DNA from: an uncultured Marinobacter sp.
GTDB taxonomy: Bacteria; Pseudomonadota; Gammaproteobacteria; Pseudomonadales; Oleiphilaceae
DNA length: 64,000 nucleotides
Assembly: GCF_913055835.1 (NCBI RefSeq)
Contig: NZ_CAJXKQ010000002.1
Span: 124,001-188,000 of the forward strand
Reading direction: 5' to 3'
Shown: positions 1 to 9,408 of the stretch, one piece after another
How positions within the stretch are numbered: position 1 is the first letter of the stretch
Layout of the letters: each line of letters begins with the position of its first letter
Program-made: the position numbers and the translations under genes
Notes under the pieces: model-generated
What the model was told of the DNA's origin: nothing
Seen by the model: the letters and a program-made list of their open reading frames with translations, nothing else
Databases searched by the model: none

Positions 1-305
1 GCTGATGGCACCACGTCCAGATTTCTCACCGATCCATTGGTAATGGCCAGGTCCAGCCGCTGGTCCGCCGTGTAGGAATAGTCGAAAGAATAGTTCAGGG
101 AATGGGAGCCCTTCTTCTGCAACGAATAGTTCTTCTCCGCCGCCTGGAACACTTCTTCAAGCTGCTGTGAAGCGTCCTCGTCTCCCTCCTGCTTGGCCAG
201 CGCTTCCCGCGCCTGATCCACACTTCCTTCCTGCGCCAGGGCCATGCCCGGAAGCAGACCTGCCGTGGAAACAAGGATAAAACCTCGCACAAACCAACGA
301 TTCAT
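1..305 (-). CDS. Partial exported protein, possible FapF-like outer-membrane transporter (N-terminal part)
   Basis: Only the first 101 codons lie in the window; the gene runs off the left edge. The visible protein begins with a clear Sec signal peptide (basic start, hydrophobic core, cleavage near ALAQ at residues 22-25). A Glu/Gln/Ala-rich stretch at about residues 27-60 that could form a coiled coil follows. Then comes an aromatic segment, LNYSFDYSYT, typical of a first beta-strand of an outer-membrane barrel. It starts 54 bp after the stop of the C39 peptidase gene on the same strand, so they are probably co-transcribed. In Pseudomonas fap operons a C39 peptidase (FapD) is encoded near a coiled-coil-plus-barrel porin (FapF), and that order fits here. 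The family call is an inference from context. Confidence 0.45.
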   Translation of the reverse strand, partial: MNRWFVRGFILVSTAGLLPGMALAQEGSVDQAREALAKQEGDEDASQQLEEVFQAAEKNYSLQKKGSHSLNYSFDYSYTADQRLDLAITNGSVRNLDVVPS

Positions 306-359
306 CCTGACTCCCTTATTTTATTTGTAGTGTTCCTGACCCGGGGATTGCCCGGTGAA

Positions 360-1160
360 TTAGTTACGACGGTAATGCAACTGCTTTCTTGTGTTCTCGA
401 CACTGCCGTCGGGATTGTTTTTCTGGCGTTCCAGCAGATTCTGGATCCGCCTCTGGGTGGACTCGTGAAACGCCGGTATCCGTTCCAGCGCCAGAAGGGT
501 CATTGTCTGGTCATCCACAAAGCGAAGGTCTTCCTCCTTCAGCTCGAGGTTGTCCAGGGGCTTGTCACTGCCTGGAAAGACGATGAAAAGCACGTTGTCG
601 TCCCACTTTTCCTCGAACTGCGCCAGAGTAAAGGAAATATTGCCTACGGAAGGATCGGCTACATAGGCGCGCCCGTCGCGGATCGTCCGTAACACCACGA
701 AATGCTTGAAGCCCGCATGATGGATGGGCACGATTGCCGGGTGGTCCAGGTCCTTGAGGTCATCAATCGTGGCCCGGAAGCCACCTGATGGGTAGCCGAG
801 CGCCGTAACCAGCCGCTTCATATCGAGCATTGAAAACGCCCGGCGCTCAACAATGCGCTCACTTTCCCCGTAGTGGAGTAAGCCCTCCATGACCTGACGT
901 TCGGACAAGGTCCGCCCGAGGTAGAAGTTCAAGACCGTAGTCAGTGCCGCGCTTCCGCAGCTGTAGTCATAGGCCTGCCGTACGATATTCCGGAATTTTT
1001 GCTCAACCAGCGGCTCGACCCGGACATCAGAGCGTATTTCAACAGGGCTTGAATCCACGTCCTGTTCGATAACGATCTGGCCCTTCTCAAAAGGCTCCAC
1101 CACGGTCGCTTCCTGCACCATGGTGAATGTAAGAATGGATCCAGCGAGCACCAGCAGCAT
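360..1160 (-). CDS. C39-family cysteine peptidase-like exported protein (possible FapD)
   Basis: A 266-residue protein with a hydrophobic N-terminus (residues 2-16) that should direct it to the periplasm. The peptidase C39 fold is recognisable from YSCGSAAL with the candidate nucleophile Cys68, FKHFVVL with His153, and ADPSVGN with Asp169, in the order expected for bacteriocin-processing-type cysteine peptidases. Unlike ABC-linked C39 domains it is a free-standing protein. The downstream gene, cut by the window edge, encodes a signal peptide and a barrel-like start, which recalls the FapD-FapF pairing in functional-amyloid operons. No amyloid subunit gene is visible, so the Fap assignment is tentative. 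The start at 1160 gives the signal sequence directly. Confidence 0.75.
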   Translation of the reverse strand: MLLVLAGSILTFTMVQEATVVEPFEKGQIVIEQDVDSSPVEIRSDVRVEPLVEQKFRNIVRQAYDYSCGSAALTTVLNFYLGRTLSERQVMEGLLHYGESERIVERRAFSMLDMKRLVTALGYPSGGFRATIDDLKDLDHPAIVPIHHAGFKHFVVLRTIRDGRAYVADPSVGNISFTLAQFEEKWDDNVLFIVFPGSDKPLDNLELKEEDLRFVDDQTMTLLALERIPAFHESTQRRIQNLLERQKNNPDGSVENTRKQLHYRRN

Positions 1161-1409
1161 GTCAGACGAAGTCCCTGTTTTTATTGGCCACAGTATTAAT
1201 CGGGTTACATGTTGTTACGGTAAGATACCGAAAAGCCTGCGCCCTTAAAGATAACTGTGCCTCAAATCTGTCGCTGCAGGAGGGGCCTTGCTGGGTGGAT
1301 TTGAGAACTGGTTCAAGGCGCCGCCCGAGAAGGCCTCGGGAGTTGACGCAACGGCGCAAAGCCGGTATCAACACCAGTCCAGACACCCAATTTTCCGATG
1401 TAGATCCTG

Positions 1410-4166
1410 ATGACAACAACACTGAATCCGGGACAGATCACCTTTATCACTGCAAAGAACCAGAGCCCGGTGCCACCCCCCGCGCTATTGCCAAGAGAAA
1501 AGTTCAACGATCTGCTGCATGGCCTTGAGCCGGTGAGTCTGCTTCTGGTTCACGCACCGGCCGGGTATGGCAAAACCACCACCATTGCCGAACGACTGAC
1601 GAGCCTTGAAGCCCGTTCTGCATGGTTCCGCCTGGAAACCAGTGACAATATCCCGGGCCGCTTTGCCGGGTATCTCGCCAATGCCCTGGCCAGCGCCACA
1701 GGGGGCAGTTGCCAACCGTCACTGGAGAGACTCCAGACCGAAGGCTATGACAGCCTTGAAACCTTCATGACCGAGCTGCTCGCCGGTCTGCCCCAGGATG
1801 ATGAGCCACTTTGTCTGGTACTTGATGACTATCACCTGATCACTAACGGTGAAATCCACGAAGCGCTGCGCTTTCTTCTGCGGCATCTGCCAGGGTATCT
1901 GACACTGGTTCTCATCAGCAGAACCATGCCACCTGTTGGCGTCGCGCAGCTCCGCATGCAGGGGCGCCTGAGCGAAATCACCAGCCGTGACCTGGGCTTT
2001 GAAGCGGATGAAGCCCAGCAATACCTACAGAGCCGGCTCCCTTTCGAGATTGCGCGCGAAGACATTGAGCGGGCTGTCCGCCGGGTCGAAGGCTGGATTT
2101 CCGCCCTCCAGCTGCTGTCTGCTTCATCCGCAACCAGTGTCGAATTCAGCGAGTTTGTCGATCAGTTGGAACATGGTAACCAGAACATCTTTGATTATTT
2201 CGATGAGCTGGTGGGTAATGATCTGAGCGAACAGCAAATGCGGTTTCTCATGCGCACCAGCATTCTGGACCGTTTCAACGCGGGCATGGTTATGCGTGTC
2301 ATGGACGATACCGACGGCCAGGCGCTGCTAAGCAGCCTGCTTTCCATGGGGCTGTTCATAACGCCCGTGGACAATTCTGCCCTCTGGTTCCGCTACCACC
2401 CGTTGTTCTCGGTGTATCTGCGCCATCTGCTGACCTGCACCACTCGCGAAAACCAGAGAGACCTGAATCAACGGGCCGCGGACGCCTGGCTCGAGCTGGA
2501 CCATGCCGAAGAGGCAGCCAAACACGCCATTGCCGCGGAAGACCCGGAACGCATAACCCGGGTGCTCACCATTCACGGGCGAAAATTCTTCACCGAAGGT
2601 CAGTTTCATCTGTTGCAGCGCTGCCTCGATACGCTGCCCCAGGAAATCATTGCCGAAGATCCTACGCTGACACTGCTCAGGGCATGGGTTGCCCAGGGCC
2701 AGTACAAGTTTGATGAAGTGGAAAACTGGTTGTCGGCAGCGGAAGCCCGTCTGCAGGCCTCCATGAACGAAGACACCCAGCGGGCCGTTCATGGCGAATT
2801 CAGTGCCATCCGCGCCCAGGTGGCCATGAACTATGGCGACGGCGACCGCGCCCTGATTCTTGCACGGGAAGCCATCGAACAGGAGGCACGTTACCTGCCT
2901 ACATCCCGGGTGGCCGCCGCCTCGGTTATCGGTGAAGCCCTGTTTGTACGCGGAGAACTCGAGGAAGCCCTGGCTCGCATGCAGGACACCGAGCATCTGG
3001 CCCGGGCCCATCAGGCCCACCAGAACGTTATCTGGGCACTTTGTCAGCAAAGCGAAATCAGTGTCGCCATGGGCCTGCTGCAAAAGGCTTACAACATTCA
3101 GGAACGTGCGTTCCAGTACGCGGAAGAAAACCAGCTGAACCATCTGCCAATCCTGGAGTTCCTGTTCCGCATCCGTAGCCAGATCATGTGGGAGTGGCAC
3201 CACCTGGAAAGTGCCGAGCGTTGCGCGCTGCAGGGTATCGAGATACTCGAGGCGCAGGGGGAGCGCTGGTATGTGCAGAGCTACACATCGCTGGCCAAGG
3301 TCGCCCAGGCCCGCGGCCGGCAGAGCCTGTGTGCGGATTACATTGCCAAGATACAGAAGATGCTGGCAGCCGAGGACTACCACCTGGACTGGGTAGCCAA
3401 TGCCCAGGCCACCATGCTGTCCTACTGGGATGCGGTCCGGGATCACGACTCGATCCAGCGCTGGCTCACCATTGCACCGCCCTGTGAGCCGGCAAAGGCC
3501 ACCAACCATTTTAATCAGTGCAATGGCCGTAACCAGGCCCGGGCGCTGATCAGCCTGGGCCAGTACGAACTGGCCCGACCGCTCCTGGAAGAACTGACGG
3601 CGGTAGCGCGGGAATTTGGCCTGAAAACCGATCTGAACCGTAACCACATCGCCCTCGCCTACCTTTACTGGCAACTGGATGAGCGCGACCTGGCTCTCGA
3701 TCATATGAAAACGGCACTGGAACTGGCGAGCACCACCGGTGCGGTCGGTAGCTTCCTGCGGTTGGGCAAGGAGCTGATTGTTCTGCTCAAGGCGCTGATC
3801 AACGACGAAGCCATCGAGGGCATGGAACTCCAGAGGGCGGAGCGCCTGATTCAACTGGCCCAGCAACAACGGGATTTCAGCCGCGCCATCCGGATCTCGC
3901 TGGATGAGGCCATCATCCAGGACATCATCGACCGACCGGATGTACCGGAACTGATCCGCACATCACCGCTCACTCGCCGGGAATGGCAGATCCTCAGTCT
4001 GATACACGCCGGTCTCTCCAATGACCAGATTGCGGAGCACCTGAAAGTGGCCTCGACAACGGTCAAGACACATATCCGCAGCCTTTATCAGAAACAGAAC
4101 ATCAGCCACCGTTCAGAAGCCATCGAACTGGCCAAAGATCTGCTGAGCAAGATCCAGGGGGACTAG
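1410..4166 (+). CDS. malT: MalT, ATP- and maltotriose-dependent activator of the maltose regulon
   Basis: The 918-residue length is close to enteric MalT (901). Walker A is APAGYGKTTT (about residues 49-58) and Walker B is LCLVLDDY (about 134-141). A long TPR-like helical region fills the middle. The C-terminal LuxR-type helix-turn-helix runs over about residues 852-915 (PELIRTSPLTRREWQIL, then VKTHIRSLYQK). Local wording such as ELIRTSPLT-REWQ and the LNRN segment follows E. coli MalT so closely that orthology is likely rather than mere family membership; AlkS-type relatives are less similar. MalT binds maltotriose and ATP, oligomerises and activates mal promoters. It stands apart from the mal genes at 42-52 kb, where MalT-box-like sequences occur. 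Spacing before ATG 1410 shows no strong ribosome site. Confidence 0.92.
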   Translation: MTTTLNPGQITFITAKNQSPVPPPALLPREKFNDLLHGLEPVSLLLVHAPAGYGKTTTIAERLTSLEARSAWFRLETSDNIPGRFAGYLANALASATGGSCQPSLERLQTEGYDSLETFMTELLAGLPQDDEPLCLVLDDYHLITNGEIHEALRFLLRHLPGYLTLVLISRTMPPVGVAQLRMQGRLSEITSRDLGFEADEAQQYLQSRLPFEIAREDIERAVRRVEGWISALQLLSASSATSVEFSEFVDQLEHGNQNIFDYFDELVGNDLSEQQMRFLMRTSILDRFNAGMVMRVMDDTDGQALLSSLLSMGLFITPVDNSALWFRYHPLFSVYLRHLLTCTTRENQRDLNQRAADAWLELDHAEEAAKHAIAAEDPERITRVLTIHGRKFFTEGQFHLLQRCLDTLPQEIIAEDPTLTLLRAWVAQGQYKFDEVENWLSAAEARLQASMNEDTQRAVHGEFSAIRAQVAMNYGDGDRALILAREAIEQEARYLPTSRVAAASVIGEALFVRGELEEALARMQDTEHLARAHQAHQNVIWALCQQSEISVAMGLLQKAYNIQERAFQYAEENQLNHLPILEFLFRIRSQIMWEWHHLESAERCALQGIEILEAQGERWYVQSYTSLAKVAQARGRQSLCADYIAKIQKMLAAEDYHLDWVANAQATMLSYWDAVRDHDSIQRWLTIAPPCEPAKATNHFNQCNGRNQARALISLGQYELARPLLEELTAVAREFGLKTDLNRNHIALAYLYWQLDERDLALDHMKTALELASTTGAVGSFLRLGKELIVLLKALINDEAIEGMELQRAERLIQLAQQQRDFSRAIRISLDEAIIQDIIDRPDVPELIRTSPLTRREWQILSLIHAGLSNDQIAEHLKVASTTVKTHIRSLYQKQNISHRSEAIELAKDLLSKIQGD

Positions 4167-4177
4167 CGTGCCTCTGC

Positions 4178-5644
4178 TTACATGGAGAACACCAGACCGA
4201 GAAGCAGATAACTGACCAGTGTCACCACCACAATGCCCATCAGGTTGAGTGCAAATCCGGCTCTGATCATATCGCTGATCTGCATGTGGCCACTGGAGAA
4301 CACGATGGCATTGGGTGGCGTGGCCACAGGCATCATGAAGGCGCAGCTGGCCGCGATGGCGGCAGGCACTGTCAATAGTAATGGTGACACCCCCTGACTT
4401 ATGGCAAGCGCCCCCAGTAAGGGCAGAAACGCCGCTGCAGTTGCCGTATTGCTGGTCACTTCCGTCAGAAAAATGATGATGCCCGCCACCAGCACAATCA
4501 TGACAAGGGTTGGCAGAGCGCCGGCCACACCCAGACTCTGGGCGATCCATTCAGCAAGACCGGAACTGCTGATCACGCCAGCCATGGCCAGCCCGCCACC
4601 GAAAAGCAGCAGCACACCCCAGGGAATGCCCTTCACGGTCTCCCAGTCGAGCACGAATTCTCGGGACCGGGTATTGACGGGCAGGAGGAACATAGCAATG
4701 GCCGCCGCGATGGCAATGCCGGTGTCGCTCAACCAGGGCATCAGGTTCTCGGATAGCAGAGGCCTGAAGATCCAGGCGGCGGCAGTGATCAGGAACACCA
4801 GGGCCACCAGCTTTTCGCCCTTGCCCAGCGGCCCCAGGGCGTCAAGCTCCTCGCGTATCGCCTTACCACCGCCTGCAGTGCTATCCAGCCAAAAGTCGTG
4901 CCGCGTCAGCCACCACCAGGCCAGAGCCAGCATCACAACCGTCACTGGAACTCCCAGCAACATCCACTGGGCAAAGCCCACAGAAATACCCTGGTTCTCG
5001 CTCAGGTAGGCCGCCAACAAGGCATTTGGCGGTGTGCCGATAAGTGTGGCTATGCCACCGATACTGGCCGAATAGGCAATGGCCAACAGTAGAGCCGTGG
5101 CATAGCGCCGAATGCCCTCGGGATTGTCATTGCTATCCATCATTGCCACCACCGACAGACCAATCGGCAACATCATGATGGCCGTTGCGGTGTTACTGAC
5201 CCACATGCTCAAAAAGGCGGTTGCCAGCATGAATCCCGCAATCTGCCGCCTGGGTTTGCTGCCGACAGCCTTCAGGGTCATAAGAGCGATCCGGCGATGC
5301 AGGTTCCATCGTTGCATCGCAAGCCCAAGGGTGAAGCCACCCAGAAACAGGAAAATGATTGGATTGGCATAGGGCTCTGTCGCGTCACCCACCGTCCCCA
5401 GCCCGAGGGCGGGAACCAGCACGATCGGCAACAAGGCCGTGGCGGGAATTGGAATGGCTTCGGTAGACCACCAGGTCGCCATGAGCAGCATCAGGCCCAG
5501 GGCTGCCCAGGCTTCCGCCGCCATGGTTTCCGGAGGTGGGAGTATGATGGTTGCCAGCAGAAACGCAGCCCCCAGGATCAGTCCGATCATCTGGCTGCGG
5601 GGCAGCCCCTCCGTTTGTTTGTCAGCGTTGGGCTCTTCGAGCAT
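4178..5644 (-). CDS. DASS/SLC13-family sodium:anion (dicarboxylate or sulfate type) symporter
   Basis: A 488-residue inner-membrane protein with about 11-12 hydrophobic segments. Two SNT motifs typical of divalent anion:Na+ symporters are present: WVSNTATAIMMLPI in the first half and EVTSNTATAAAFLPLL in the second. They form the sodium and substrate sites in VcINDY-like transporters. Likely substrates are C4-dicarboxylates, citrate or sulfate; the sequence does not decide. It ends 11 bp from the malT stop in a tail-to-tail arrangement, with no obvious terminator hairpin between. The next upstream gene on this strand, a DUF2238 protein, starts independently, so this may be a single-gene unit. 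Confidence 0.88.
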   Translation of the reverse strand: MLEEPNADKQTEGLPRSQMIGLILGAAFLLATIILPPPETMAAEAWAALGLMLLMATWWSTEAIPIPATALLPIVLVPALGLGTVGDATEPYANPIIFLFLGGFTLGLAMQRWNLHRRIALMTLKAVGSKPRRQIAGFMLATAFLSMWVSNTATAIMMLPIGLSVVAMMDSNDNPEGIRRYATALLLAIAYSASIGGIATLIGTPPNALLAAYLSENQGISVGFAQWMLLGVPVTVVMLALAWWWLTRHDFWLDSTAGGGKAIREELDALGPLGKGEKLVALVFLITAAAWIFRPLLSENLMPWLSDTGIAIAAAIAMFLLPVNTRSREFVLDWETVKGIPWGVLLLFGGGLAMAGVISSSGLAEWIAQSLGVAGALPTLVMIVLVAGIIIFLTEVTSNTATAAAFLPLLGALAISQGVSPLLLTVPAAIAASCAFMMPVATPPNAIVFSSGHMQISDMIRAGFALNLMGIVVVTLVSYLLLGLVFSM

Positions 5645-5695
5645 ACAATTCAGTTCCGTAATTCAGACGTTCAACATCAGCAGGCGAGTGAGATG

Positions 5696-6301
5696 TCAGA
5701 GCGCATTAAGCTGACGATCATGCAACCGCCCGAGCAGGACCAGAGCCAGAATGGCGCCGGACAACGCCCAGGCCATATCCGACTGGGTATCCCAGACATA
5801 ACCCTGGGTGCCCAGAAAAGCCTCGGCGGCTTCGTCACTGAGCAAGGCCACCCACCATTCGATCAGCTCATAGAAGGCGCTCAATGCCAGACAGAAACAG
5901 ACAATGAAGAACGCCGCCCAGGGGCGGCTGGCGAACACGTCCCTGCGAATGACCACTTCCCTGGCGACCATTGCGGGTATGAATCCCTGCGCCAGGTGGC
6001 CCAGCTTGTCGTAGTTGTTGCGCTCCCAACCAAACCAGTCCCGGAACCAGTCGAACAGAGGCACCTCCGCATAGGTGTAGTGCCCTCCAACCATCAGGAT
6101 GACGGCGTGGATCAGAATCAGGAAATAAACCAGTGGCGTCAGCGGATAACGGAAGAAACACCAGACGACGAGCACAAAACCGATAGCCGCAGGCAGAACC
6201 TCAAGCACCCATGTGGCCCGATCCCTGGGTCCTATGGCAGACCAGATAAATACTGCAAGAAACACCACCACCCAGACTGCCGGTGCAAATCGCTGGTTCA
6301 T
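5696..6301 (-). CDS. DUF2238 (YjdF-like) integral membrane protein
   Basis: 201 residues, with six or so hydrophobic helices. It carries the conserved block of this family: GGHYTYAEVPLF, then NNYDKLGHLAQGF, then FYELIEWWVAL and GYVWDTQSDM, giving a line of charged and polar residues (Asp, His, Glu, Asp) inside membrane helices. No biochemical function is established for the family. It is 17 bp downstream of the amidohydrolase gene on the same strand and probably shares its transcript. The start at 6301 places an N-terminal helix at residues 8-22. Confidence 0.85.
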   Translation of the reverse strand: MNQRFAPAVWVVVFLAVFIWSAIGPRDRATWVLEVLPAAIGFVLVVWCFFRYPLTPLVYFLILIHAVILMVGGHYTYAEVPLFDWFRDWFGWERNNYDKLGHLAQGFIPAMVAREVVIRRDVFASRPWAAFFIVCFCLALSAFYELIEWWVALLSDEAAEAFLGTQGYVWDTQSDMAWALSGAILALVLLGRLHDRQLNAL

Positions 6302-6318
6302 AGCTTCCCTTTTGTCCG

Positions 6319-8070
6319 CTATTGTCCTGACGCCCCGGCGCGCAGGAAGTGCCCATATCCGGGTTCCCTGCCCAGTGCAGGTACCACTTCACCATCGGTT
6401 ACGGCGGGTCGGCCATTGATCAGCACTTCTCTGACACAGCCAGGTACCCGGTTCACCATTCGCTCCAGTCCGAAGTTTTCCATTTCGGCCCACTCAACCT
6501 GTTCCAGATCCTGATCAAGGCCCCGGGGGTCAAGTACCGTTATATCGGCCCGATCCCCTACCCTGATATGACCTGCATCAACGCCAAGCCAATCTGCCTG
6601 TTCGCCTGTCAGCCGATGTACGGCACGTTCCAGCGACATGACTGGCTCACCCTCGCCATGGCTATCGTGAACCAGCTTGAGAAACCGTAACGGCAGGTTA
6701 TAGAAAGCCATATTCCGGATGTGGGCACCGGCATCGGAAAAGGTGATCAGGGCGCCGGGGTTGGTAACCATTTTCCGGAGCCGATCCTTTCTGTGGTTGC
6801 CTACCGTTGTAAACCAGCGTAGCGAACGGCCATGGGCAACCACCATGTCGAGGAAGAAATCGACCACATGGATGCCACGGTCAGCGGCGAGCTCAGCAAA
6901 GTTGCGCCCGACCACGGTTTTATCCGGGCAGTCGAGAATTACCGCATCGCCGAAATCCCTCTGCCAAACCCGGGGCGAGAGCTTTTCCTTGTAGAATTTC
7001 CGGAATTTCCGGCGGTACTGCTCGTCCTTCAGAAGTTCGTTGCGCTCGAGTTGATCGCGGATATCGAGGGCCATTTCACCGGCGCCGAATTCCTCAAACA
7101 GCACGATATCCATGCCATCGGCATAAACCGTGAACGGCGTTGGCAGCAGTTGCCAGCGAAAGTTGCCGCCAAAGCTGTTGGCCAGCCACCCCACCAGGCT
7201 CGCCATGGGTTTGACCGTGGGGTTGCCTTTCAGATCAATCATGGCAATCAGGGTGGTTTTCAGGGGCCTTCTCAACCAACCCAGCGTCTCTTTCAGGTAT
7301 TGGGTGACCTGAAGCGGATTGGCTGCGTTGGGAGCGCCCTGGTGTACCCGTCCGTAACAGCGCAAAAGGGAATTCAGACGGCTTACCTCACGCCATCGTG
7401 CGTAGGTGCTCGGCAGACTCTTGGACCACTCCCTGTCACCATCTACCTTGTCCCATTTCAGGCACATGGTCGAAAGACCGAGAAACCCCTCTTGCAGAGC
7501 CTCCTCGAGCAGGACTTCCATTTGTCGTTGCTCTTGTGCGGTCGGAGTCACGCTCCGGTCGGTGGCGCGATGCAGCCCCATGACCGCGGTCCTGAGATCA
7601 CTGTGGCCAAGAAAGCTGATGACATTCGGTCCCAGTGGGTGCTGGTCCATGAACGCTACCCACTCTTTGGGTGTCCGCCAGGTCTTGTACTGTTTAAGGA
7701 TGGGCAGCACCTTTTCCCTCGGGACAGTTTCCACCCGGGTAAAAATATCCGAGGCATCCTCCGGATCGGAACAGACCATGCTCAGGGAACAGCTGCCAAT
7801 CAGGACAGTGGTAACGCCATGACGCACGGATTCTGACAGGGAGGGGGCTACCAGCAACTCGGCATCGTAGTGGGTATGGGTGTCAAGAAATCCCGGCGTC
7901 ACCCAGCAACCGCTGGCGTCGATCGTGCGCGTCGCAAGGCTGGTGTCGGGCTGTTCATCAAATACCGCAGCAACCCGCCCATCTTTGACGCCAACATGGG
8001 CGATGCGTGAGGGGCCGCCAGTGCCGTCAAAATAGCGGCCACCGGTGATGAGAGTGTCGAACTGGTCCAC
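6319..8070 (-). CDS. Amidohydrolase-superfamily protein (N-acyl-D-amino-acid deacylase / D-aminoacylase type)
   Basis: 583 residues. The N-terminal composite beta domain (ITGGRYFDGTG) leads into GFLDTHTHYDAEL, whose HxH pair is the first metal ligand set of amidohydrolases. GHSDLRTAVMG and FSDAGAHIRN follow at positions expected for D-aminoacylase-like and dihydroorotase-like enzymes, and the C-terminus returns to the beta domain with GHIRVGDRADITVLDP and VLINGRPAVTDG. Members hydrolyse N-acyl-D-amino acids or related amides in the cytoplasm, but annotation transfer at the substrate level is unsafe in this group. No transporter or racemase gene lies beside it to narrow the substrate. It is followed closely by the DUF2238 gene. 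Confidence 0.82.
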   Translation of the reverse strand: MDQFDTLITGGRYFDGTGGPSRIAHVGVKDGRVAAVFDEQPDTSLATRTIDASGCWVTPGFLDTHTHYDAELLVAPSLSESVRHGVTTVLIGSCSLSMVCSDPEDASDIFTRVETVPREKVLPILKQYKTWRTPKEWVAFMDQHPLGPNVISFLGHSDLRTAVMGLHRATDRSVTPTAQEQRQMEVLLEEALQEGFLGLSTMCLKWDKVDGDREWSKSLPSTYARWREVSRLNSLLRCYGRVHQGAPNAANPLQVTQYLKETLGWLRRPLKTTLIAMIDLKGNPTVKPMASLVGWLANSFGGNFRWQLLPTPFTVYADGMDIVLFEEFGAGEMALDIRDQLERNELLKDEQYRRKFRKFYKEKLSPRVWQRDFGDAVILDCPDKTVVGRNFAELAADRGIHVVDFFLDMVVAHGRSLRWFTTVGNHRKDRLRKMVTNPGALITFSDAGAHIRNMAFYNLPLRFLKLVHDSHGEGEPVMSLERAVHRLTGEQADWLGVDAGHIRVGDRADITVLDPRGLDQDLEQVEWAEMENFGLERMVNRVPGCVREVLINGRPAVTDGEVVPALGREPGYGHFLRAGASGQ

Positions 8071-8170
8071 CGTGCAAGACTCCTTTTTTTGTTGTTTTCT
8101 GCCGTCAGTCTAGCCAGCGAAACGTGATATGTCCTCTCATTTTAGCGCTCGAACCTGGCAATGCAGGCCA

Positions 8171-9376
8171 TTACCGAATCCTGATCCGGCTGCCATCTTC
8201 CAACTGACGATCCGGGTGCCGGACGACACTGTCCGCCTCATTCAATCCATCCTGGATTACTGTGTGAAAACCGTTTGTACGGCCGACCGACACATTTGCA
8301 AGAACCGCCCTGTCATCGACAACGCGGAAGACCTGATGCTGGCCGCCCCTGACAAAGATGGCCGATTCCGGCACCTGCAGAACATCGTCCGACCGCCAGA
8401 GCAGAAACTCGGCGTCCACCCGGTAGCCATCTCCCAGGCTCTGCCATGCATCCGGGGGACTCGTGATGTCCGCAACGACCTGTACCCGTCTTTCCTCCAC
8501 TCCAAGGGCCGACACATCCTCGAAGCCCACCGGTTCAACCCGGCGGACAACTGCATCCAGGGTGCCGCCGCCCCATCCAGTGAGGCGTGCCTCCATACCG
8601 GGCCGGAGGTTCACGGCATCAAAACTCAACACATCGACAACCACTTCAAGCGCCCCGGGATCTCCCAGTTCCAGAATGGCCTCACCGGCCTGGATGACGC
8701 CCTCACTTTTGCGGACGATTCCGAGGACCGAACCGTTTACCGGAGACCTTACCGGCACACGTTCGACCGCGCCGTCGCCATTAGCCCGCGCGGCAGACAC
8801 CTCAAGTCGGGTTCTGGCCGCTGCCAGTTCATGGGCCATGACTTCCTCGTCGAAGCGGGCAGAACGCAGAATGGCCTTTGCCCTGTCCGCAGCCGCCCTG
8901 GCCTGCTGCAACCGCTCGTCGGAAACGAAGTGGTCCCCACTCAGAGCCTGCAGGCGGGCCAGTTCCCGGACGGCCAGGTCTGCTTCCGCCTCAGCAGCTG
9001 CGACTTTTTGACGGGTAGAATTGAGCGCTGAGCGGGCCGATTGTACCTTGGCCTCGGCTTCTGCCCGGCTGCGAGCGTCCAGGGTACTGGCTGGCATCGG
9101 ATCCACCTCTGTCAGCAGCTCTCCCGGAATCACCGGGTCCCCCACCTCCAGTAATACCCTGTGCAAATAACCGGCAACCGGGGAAGACACCACATAGCGG
9201 TCCCGTACCCGGGTTTTTCCCTCTTCCTTGATAGTGATTTCCATGGGGCCACGGGTTACCGGTGCCAGATCCACCCAAACCGGATCCGGCCGGATCGTGA
9301 TTACGACGGCCGCACCGGCAAGCAGAACAAACACGCCCCAGAACAGCCATTTTCCGGCAAACCGTTTTTTCGCCAT
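8171..9376 (-). CDS. HlyD/MacA-type periplasmic adaptor of an ABC exporter
   Basis: A 401-residue membrane-anchored adaptor with one N-terminal helix (about residues 9-27). A split lipoyl domain is visible (VVSSPVAGYLHRVLLEVGDPV near residues 62-82, and VRSPVNGSVLGIVRKSEGVIQAGEAIL in the second half). Between the halves is an alpha-helical hairpin rich in Ala, Glu and Arg (about 100-205), and a beta-barrel domain follows. It is the last gene of a three-gene set with an FtsX-like permease and an ABC ATPase, 32 bp downstream of the permease. The set should export or extract a substrate across the envelope with an outer-membrane channel such as TolC encoded elsewhere. Substrate unknown. Confidence 0.87.
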   Translation of the reverse strand: MAKKRFAGKWLFWGVFVLLAGAAVVITIRPDPVWVDLAPVTRGPMEITIKEEGKTRVRDRYVVSSPVAGYLHRVLLEVGDPVIPGELLTEVDPMPASTLDARSRAEAEAKVQSARSALNSTRQKVAAAEAEADLAVRELARLQALSGDHFVSDERLQQARAAADRAKAILRSARFDEEVMAHELAAARTRLEVSAARANGDGAVERVPVRSPVNGSVLGIVRKSEGVIQAGEAILELGDPGALEVVVDVLSFDAVNLRPGMEARLTGWGGGTLDAVVRRVEPVGFEDVSALGVEERRVQVVADITSPPDAWQSLGDGYRVDAEFLLWRSDDVLQVPESAIFVRGGQHQVFRVVDDRAVLANVSVGRTNGFHTVIQDGLNEADSVVRHPDRQLEDGSRIRIR

Positions 9377-9408
9377 ACCCTCAGCTCACTCCCTGATTGC
9401 ATCCACAC

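Noticed and set aside
2328..3869. 513-codon open frame antisense to malT
   Set aside because: It mirrors the codon structure of malT, has no ribosome site or recognised motif, and malT is clearly the real gene.
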